Assembly (NCBI GenBank): GCA_964368965.1
Contig: CAYJDR010000013.1
Span: 1-49,164 of the forward strand
Direction: 5' to 3'
Length of the DNA: 49,164 nt
DNA from: CAYJDR01 sp964368965
GTDB lineage: Bacteria; Chrysiogenota; Deferribacteres; Deferribacterales; Mucispirillaceae
Part shown: positions 45,019-49,164 of the stretch, one piece after another
Layout: every line of letters begins with the position of its first letter
How positions within the stretch are numbered: position 1 is the first letter of the stretch
The notes under the pieces: generated by a model
Seen by the model: the letters and a program-made list of their open reading frames with translations, nothing else
Told to the model about the DNA's origin: nothing
Database searches by the model: none
Program-made: the position numbers and the translations under genes

Positions 45019-45867
45019 GTGAGTAGTTTTCTATTAGTGCTTATAAGTGCATTTTTCCATGCTGGCTGGAACTTAGCGTTAAAGTTGTCAAAAGATAAGC
45101 TAGTCTATAGTGTACATATTCAAGCGATTGCACCAATCATTTTTACACCTATCATGTTCATCTTTTTTCCTGAAAGTTTAACATTTCACAAAAGTACATT
45201 CATCTACGCTACCTCAGCAGCATTGTTTTTCGCAATGTATCAGTTGCTTACAGCTGTTGCATATAAACATGCTGATGTGTCAGTAGCATATCCTATTACG
45301 ACGTCATCGCCGTTGTTTATTGTTGTGCTTGGTTATTTTATTTTGGGCGAAAGGATAACATTCGGTGGCTTTCTAGGCATTTTATTAGTTATCAGTGGCG
45401 GATATATCATTAATATGACGCGGGGCAATAGTAAAAGTGCAACACTTGGTATCATTGCAGCGATAATGTCGGCGGTGGTTTATTCGTTTGGTGCATTGCT
45501 AGATAAAAAAGGTGTCACAAGCGTTGACACAATGCTTTATATATACCTGATGTTGATATTTATGGCGATATTCTCTTTCGTTATCACTGTGGCTATAGAA
45601 AGCAGAGGTAAGAAAAACTTTTCGTTAAAAGTAACCGACTGGAAGCTAACAATGATAGGCGGACTTGCAATCACGCTCTCAACTATCACTTATCGACTAG
45701 GGTTAGAAGGTATGTTGGTGAGCTATGCGACGTCGTTAAGGCAGATAAGTGCATTGATTGGCGTATCACTAGGAATAATTTTCTTTCACGAACTAGCAGG
45801 GGGGAAAAGAATTCTTGGAGCCGTGGTAATTTTTGCCGGAATTTTATTAATTAGACTTGGCATGTGA
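45019..45867 (+). CDS. EamA-family (DMT superfamily) transporter
   Basis: 282 residues with ten membrane helices in two EamA repeats (about 2-133 and 143-280). Helix pairs end in typical PITTSSPLFIVVLGYFILGE and SLGIIFFHE segments. DMT exporters carry amino acids, nucleotide-like compounds or drugs; the substrate cannot be told from sequence. It uses a GTG start, with the Shine-Dalgarno-like GAGGGTG buried in the preceding terminator, so expression may depend on read-through or on a transcript starting within the hairpin. Confidence 0.9.
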   Translation: MSSFLLVLISAFFHAGWNLALKLSKDKLVYSVHIQAIAPIIFTPIMFIFFPESLTFHKSTFIYATSAALFFAMYQLLTAVAYKHADVSVAYPITTSSPLFIVVLGYFILGERITFGGFLGILLVISGGYIINMTRGNSKSATLGIIAAIMSAVVYSFGALLDKKGVTSVDTMLYIYLMLIFMAIFSFVITVAIESRGKKNFSLKVTDWKLTMIGGLAITLSTITYRLGLEGMLVSYATSLRQISALIGVSLGIIFFHELAGGKRILGAVVIFAGILLIRLGM

Positions 45868-45879
45868 TTTGCTATACTA

Positions 45880-45966
45880 TAGTTAGGTAGGGGAAGAACC
45901 TCGCCTGAGAGATGGAGCTCTCGTGTCAAGTCGGTAGGGATAGTATCTTTGCCGACTTCTTTTTTT
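45880..45966 (+). ncRNA. Candidate small RNA downstream of the EamA gene
   Basis: Three hairpins follow one another: AGGT/ACCT (45885-45888, 45898-45901), GAGAG/CTCTC (45907-45911, 45918-45922) and a 14-pair terminator stem (45928-45941, 45945-45958) plus a T-run. A TATACT at 45873-45878 overlapping the end of EamA could serve as its -10 box. The segment is more GC-rich than its surroundings. It may be an independent RNA of about 85 bases or the 3' end of the EamA mRNA. The remaining 46000-46077 is AT-rich and shows nothing recognisable. Confidence 0.4.
45928..45966 (+). terminator. Strong intrinsic terminator downstream of EamA
   Basis: Arms 45928-45941 and 45945-45958 form a continuous 14-pair stem with three wobbles and a three-base loop, followed by C and seven T residues. 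Confidence 0.9.
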
Positions 45967-46077
45967 ATGTTTTTTATGTGCCTTTTACTTTTATGCGTTG
46001 TTGTATAAAAAATATCTCAGTCATTTACGTTCCTTTATCGATTTTTTTTTAAGCGCCTAGCCTAATTATGAACCTCT

Positions 46078-47244
46078 CTAAAATTCTCTAATATTGTCGA
46101 ACCATTTTTGGTAAACATTTACAGGGATCTCCAATAATGATGCAGAAATTAGCCTCTCTACAGCGTCATAAATATCCTCTCTTTCACTTGTATCTATAGG
46201 CTCCAACGTGTTAAAAATGCCTACAAAACTAATGATTGAATTATGGACTTCATTTTCTGTTTTTGCCTTCTTTATTTCTTTAAGAGAAGCTTTGTATGCT
46301 TTGATTGCTGTTTTCTCAAGTTTTCCATTCCAAGTTGAAAAGGGCAGGTTGTATTCCGTGGTAAACCAGACTTGTTTTCTCAGTTGTGATATTCTTGAAT
46401 GTTGTAAATCTTTTTCTTTTGTCAATGCTGCAAGTTCGGCTCTCAATTTTTTGCCAACATTTTCTTCAATATTCCAACCAATAAATCCTTTTAGGTTACT
46501 CCATGTTTTTAAATGAGGGAACCCTGTTAAGTCTGGTGAATATCTTATGCCAATTGTTTCAAGAAAACGAAGTTGTGATAATGCTTCTAGGTTAGTAAGT
46601 TTGCCTGTTAGATTTAAATTTCTGACGTCATTAAACAGTAGCAAATTTGCACAATCAAAAGCAGGGCCAGCAACGCTATTAGTAATTTCAACACTTGTTG
46701 CATTCGATAGTTTTTCTAAGTGTGATATATTGCATGGAGTTATATTATCTGTTGATATAGGGTGTAAACCAAGTTGTGGTATGTTATCACACTTCTGTAT
46801 ATGGAAGCTCTCTAGATAACCACAAAGAAAAAGGTTAGAAATTTTTTCGCCTATATTTTTTATAGATACTTTGTAACTATCAGTATGTATAAATAATCTG
46901 CCTATATTCGCGTTGCTCAGATCTATGCATACATCTTCTTTCACAAACCAATGAAATTCTTCAATATGTCGTTTGTGTGACCACTCAATAAAACCGGTGT
47001 CATTGCCAGAGAAATAAAATGATCTCGGCCAATCGCCATATGGGTATAGTTTGCTATTTTTCGCACCATACGGAGTGAAGTAAGCATTGAAACAGTCCCA
47101 AGTGATTGTATCGTTAGGCTCTATCATAACATCATATTTGCCGCCAGAAACTCCATTTGTCCCTATGGCAAAACTACCTTGCCCTTCAGGTATTTGTATT
47201 GAATGGCTACTTTCACCAGTAAGTGAAATAAATTCTGTTTTCAT
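46078..47244 (-). CDS. Leucine-rich-like orphan protein
   Basis: 388 residues, no signal peptide. Residues 100-270 show irregular leucine-rich-type spacing (LSNANIGRLFIHT, ISNLFLCGYLESFHIQKC, VRNLNLTGKLTNLEALSQL, LRFLETIGIRYSPDLTGFPHL), and residues 270-388 are helical (RAELAALTKEKDLQHSRISQL, KAYKASLKEIKKAKTENEV). AAGGAT ribosome binding site. It is AT-richer than its neighbours and lies next to an integrated element, so it was probably acquired. Leucine-rich repeats suggest protein binding; no function or family can be assigned. Confidence 0.65.
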   Translation of the reverse strand: MKTEFISLTGESSHSIQIPEGQGSFAIGTNGVSGGKYDVMIEPNDTITWDCFNAYFTPYGAKNSKLYPYGDWPRSFYFSGNDTGFIEWSHKRHIEEFHWFVKEDVCIDLSNANIGRLFIHTDSYKVSIKNIGEKISNLFLCGYLESFHIQKCDNIPQLGLHPISTDNITPCNISHLEKLSNATSVEITNSVAGPAFDCANLLLFNDVRNLNLTGKLTNLEALSQLRFLETIGIRYSPDLTGFPHLKTWSNLKGFIGWNIEENVGKKLRAELAALTKEKDLQHSRISQLRKQVWFTTEYNLPFSTWNGKLEKTAIKAYKASLKEIKKAKTENEVHNSIISFVGIFNTLEPIDTSEREDIYDAVERLISASLLEIPVNVYQKWFDNIREF

Positions 47245-47382
47245 AAACTATCCTTCGTGTAAAATACAAACACAGCGTAACATAAATAATTATGGAAATC
47301 AAAATGATATTTTTGGTATGGGTAATGTGTTAAAAGAAAATGAGGGGTGTGATGTACACAAGTTTCACTAGCTTGTGAAAAA

Positions 47383-47470
47383 GGGGCGGAATCGCTTTTT
47401 CTGCGCGAACGTAGTGTTCGCTACTCCTCCCTGTTCGGTCGGCGACTCATGGCTTCGATTCCACTGAGTG
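47383..47470. other. GC-rich folded segment beside the tRNA-like sequence
   Basis: About 88 bases of clearly higher GC than the surrounding DNA. Inverted repeats GGAATCG/CGATTCC (47388-47394, 47456-47462) enclose a GCGAAC/GTTCGC hairpin. The block begins with GGGCGGAATCG (47384-47394), which is repeated exactly within the T arm of the tRNA-like gene (47521-47531). It may be a remnant attachment site, a dispersed repeat or part of an RNA. Confidence 0.45.
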
Positions 47471-47513
47471 TAAATTATAAAAGCACGCTCTTTGAGCGTG
47501 CTTTTATAATTTA
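47471..47513. terminator. 20-bp perfect inverted repeat, bidirectional terminator
   Basis: Arms 47471-47490 and 47494-47513 are perfectly complementary with a TTT loop. The GC core (GCACGCTC/GAGCGTGC) is flanked by A-rich and T-rich stretches, so it can terminate from both sides. The right arm abuts the 3' end of the minus-strand tRNA-like gene. Confidence 0.8.
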
Positions 47514-47589
47514 TGCCCAAGGGCGGAATCGAACCACCGACACGTGGATTTTCAGTCCACTGCTCCCTTAAAGAGCAGCTCCCTTGGGT
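47514..47589 (-). tRNA. tRNA-Phe(GAA)-like sequence with abnormal 5' third
   Basis: Read on the minus strand, the anticodon arm (five pairs, loop CTGAAAA, anticodon GAA), variable loop GTGTC and T arm (five pairs, loop TTCGATT) are all standard for tRNA-Phe. The 5' acceptor strand CCCAAG pairs with CTTGGG, but position 1 is A opposite C72. The D-arm region is three bases too long, lacks the usual TA at 8-9 and the GGT-A loop signature, and instead repeats AAGGGAGC. CCA is not encoded. This could be a divergent tRNA or the att-site remnant of one; a recombinase gene lies 84 bases away. Confidence 0.6.
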
Positions 47590-47610
47590 GCAATTTTTGT
47601 CTAATTTATT

Positions 47611-47630
47611 AACAATTAACGATAATTGTT
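47611..47630. repeat. Inverted repeat between tRNA-like gene and recombinase
   Basis: AACAATTA (47611-47618) and TAATTGTT (47623-47630) are perfect inverted copies with a four-base spacer, and no T-run follows on either strand. Position suggests a recombinase-binding or attachment-site element. Confidence 0.4.
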
Positions 47631-47672
47631 GGAAAGCCATTTGTTATGTCCTTTTATTTGTTTTTTCGCTAA

Positions 47673-48497
47673 TTAATTAAACATTAATACACTCGTACTG
47701 TCAAGATATTTCTCTTTGTCCAATCCTAAGTATATTTCAGTCATACGTATTGTAGAATGCCCTAACAGCTTTGAAATTGTATGAATATCGATGTTCTTAT
47801 ACTTCAATAACGTCGCAAACGTCCTGCGTAAATCATGGAACCTCACTTCTTTGCTTATACCTGCCCTTTCTTTAGCATAGTTAAACGACCTACGAATATA
47901 TTTTGACGAAAATAGTGCGCCACTTGCATTTATATCGTTGACTACTTCATGTGTTGCATTATTCATTGGTATCTCACGTGATTTGCCCGATTTTGTCCGC
48001 TCTGCATGTAGTTTAATAGTGCTGTGATATATATTATTTGCCTCAAGCGTCAATATTTCATTCTTACGCATACCACAGTTCAATGCTAAGGTTACTATCG
48101 AATATAATTCCTTATTTTTACTACGTTTACATTCCTCCAGCAACCGCTTGCATTCATCAAGTGTTAAAAACACATCTCTAGGCTCTTCACGGTATTTGCG
48201 CACCCTAAATGTCGGATTTTCAGTTAGTAGCTCATAGTCGATTGCAAGTGCAAATATTGCCGATATTCTTGAGCGATAGCGATTAATGCTAGCATTTGTA
48301 ATTGAGCGGTCTTGCTTAATTTGCAGAAGTAAATTTTCTATGTCAATTTTTCTGATTGTTTCAATTTCTTTCGATACAAAATCATCATATGTTAGCATAA
48401 CTTTCATGCGGCTATTTTCTTTTTGAAAGTTTAAGTCTTTAGTAGTATTGCGGTAATATGGTATATAATAATCTATTATGAATTGTCTAAATTTCAT
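47673..48497 (-). CDS. Tyrosine recombinase / integrase
   Basis: 274-residue phage-type integrase. An N-terminal SAM-like core-binding domain (about 1-95) precedes the catalytic domain with a complete active site: Arg144 (CGMRKNEIL), Lys169 (RTKSGKSREIP), His221 and Arg224 (HDLRRT), His247 (LLGHS) and Tyr256 (TEIYLG). An arm-binding N-terminal domain seems short or missing. GGGGAG ribosome binding site overlaps the stop of the upstream primase-like gene, two bases away. It is directed towards the tRNA-like site, its likely integration target. Confidence 0.92.
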   Translation of the reverse strand: MKFRQFIIDYYIPYYRNTTKDLNFQKENSRMKVMLTYDDFVSKEIETIRKIDIENLLLQIKQDRSITNASINRYRSRISAIFALAIDYELLTENPTFRVRKYREEPRDVFLTLDECKRLLEECKRSKNKELYSIVTLALNCGMRKNEILTLEANNIYHSTIKLHAERTKSGKSREIPMNNATHEVVNDINASGALFSSKYIRRSFNYAKERAGISKEVRFHDLRRTFATLLKYKNIDIHTISKLLGHSTIRMTEIYLGLDKEKYLDSTSVLMFN

Positions 48498-48499
48498 CG

Positions 48500-49164
48500 T
48501 TAGCTCCCCTTTAAAGAAAATGAGTTTAATATTGGATTCTTGATGTCAACTCCATCGTTCTTTAAATCATTAAAATCGGTAAATCCAAGCATTTTTTGCT
48601 TTTTTGAAAAAATGGGAAAAAGTGGTTTTCCAACAATCGCTTTTGCAGCATTTATTGCGGATATTTTTCCGCTATTGTATTTGAGTGCATGGTCATCATC
48701 ACCTGCGATTATAATTTCAAGTTTAATGCCATATTTTTTTCTGACGTCAACTGCCACAGGCTCAAGATTACTTGAATCCATAGCTGAAATAGTTGCAATG
48801 CCTGTGCTCTCATAAATACTTGCTCCTGTAGCAAACCCCTCACAGATAACGACTTTATCGTTAATAAAGCCAAACTGGTGAAAACATCCACGTTTTTGAG
48901 CATTTGCCATGTACGCTTTAGTGCCATCAGCAAATACTTTTGCAAACGTGCGTATATTCTTATCGATATTTGTAAGCGGAATTATTAAATCATTATGCTT
49001 ATCAATCAATGTATCATGTGCATCAATTTTCTTTTTTATAAGATATTGATGATTAATAGCTTTTTTAAATACATTTTTGCATAAGTATTCCGCTTTTTTA
49101 GCGTTTGTATTATGTAGATTAGTTTTTATCCTATCTGTATTTTCTTTTTTGTTTACAAACAATT
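48500..49164 (-). CDS. Toprim-domain primase-like protein (5' end outside window)
   Basis: About 220 C-terminal residues; the reading frame is still open at the window edge, so the N-terminus is missing. The Toprim core is clear: VICEGFATGASIYESTGIATI (in two parts) with the metal Glu, then LEIIIAGDDDHA with the Asp triad, and IVGKPLFPIF. This pattern is found in primases of P4-like satellites, integrative elements and plasmids (often paired with a zinc-ribbon and helicase). It is co-transcribed with the integrase (two-base gap), which supports a mobile element extending to the right. Confidence 0.8.
   Translation of the reverse strand, partial: LFVNKKENTDRIKTNLHNTNAKKAEYLCKNVFKKAINHQYLIKKKIDAHDTLIDKHNDLIIPLTNIDKNIRTFAKVFADGTKAYMANAQKRGCFHQFGFINDKVVICEGFATGASIYESTGIATISAMDSSNLEPVAVDVRKKYGIKLEIIIAGDDDHALKYNSGKISAINAAKAIVGKPLFPIFSKKQKMLGFTDFNDLKNDGVDIKNPILNSFSLKGS

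Noticed and set aside
45880..45930. Glycine-riboswitch-like string on the minus strand
   Set aside because: Only nine bases match, the paired aptamer elements are missing, and no minus-strand gene follows.
47368..47640. 90-residue minus-strand reading frame
   Set aside because: It runs straight through the tRNA-like gene, the 20-base inverted repeat and the GC-rich block, and has no ribosome binding site; its sequence is what translated tRNA looks like.

Overview
The window looks like chromosomal DNA from a motile, diderm, low-GC bacterium. It encodes outer-membrane machinery (a type II secretin, many lipoproteins, a heptosyltransferase-type GT9), the futalosine menaquinone enzyme MqnE, a FlhG-like ATPase, two chemoreceptors and a CheW-CheZ fusion. 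This mix, plus several LPP20-type lipoproteins, is most like the Deferribacterota or a neighbouring phylum. That placement is inferred from gene content; no search was run.

Layout. (1) 86-2876: mgtE-recO-yaaA, tightly packed. (2) 2877-8421, minus strand: gspC-D-E-F, preceded by a small CPBP intramembrane protease; the other half of the type II secretion system (gspG-H-I-J-K-L-M-N) is at 24545-29542 with its own promoter. (3) 9078-13982: a family-4 uracil-DNA glycosylase followed by a CsgG/FlgO-like lipoprotein, a FlgT-N-like protein, three LPP20/FlgP-like lipoproteins and an unlisted 51-residue lipoprotein. This may be an outer-membrane ring or disk system, possibly flagellar. (4) 13994-18663: APH-type kinase/P-loop fusion, metallo-beta-lactamase-fold protein, alpha/beta hydrolase, proC, and a protein with five 11-residue repeats. 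(5) MATE exporter and two paralogous methyl-accepting chemotaxis proteins. (6) 29967-36697: mqnE, an unrecognised gene, a MEMO-family gene, galU, a small heat-shock protein, lon, DUF2062. (7) 36836-39604: flhG-like gene plus a CheW-[34-residue repeats]-CheZ fusion. (8) 39676-45867: rmuC, a flippase-like membrane protein, GT9, an ArnT-like glycosyltransferase, a small orphan preceded by a near-perfect sigma-28 promoter, and an EamA transporter. (9) 46078-end: a leucine-rich-like orphan, a tRNA-Phe-like sequence with an abnormal 5' third, a tyrosine recombinase and a Toprim primase-like gene running off the window. This is the edge of an integrated element.

The genes share a few themes: protein export (T2SS), motility and chemotaxis (MCPs, FlhG, CheW-CheZ, the sigma-28 orphan, perhaps the FlgO/P/T-like lipoproteins), and the cell envelope. 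Most transcription units end in clear intrinsic terminators. Two intergenic regions (29580-29966 and 45868-46077) contain folded segments that may be small RNAs.
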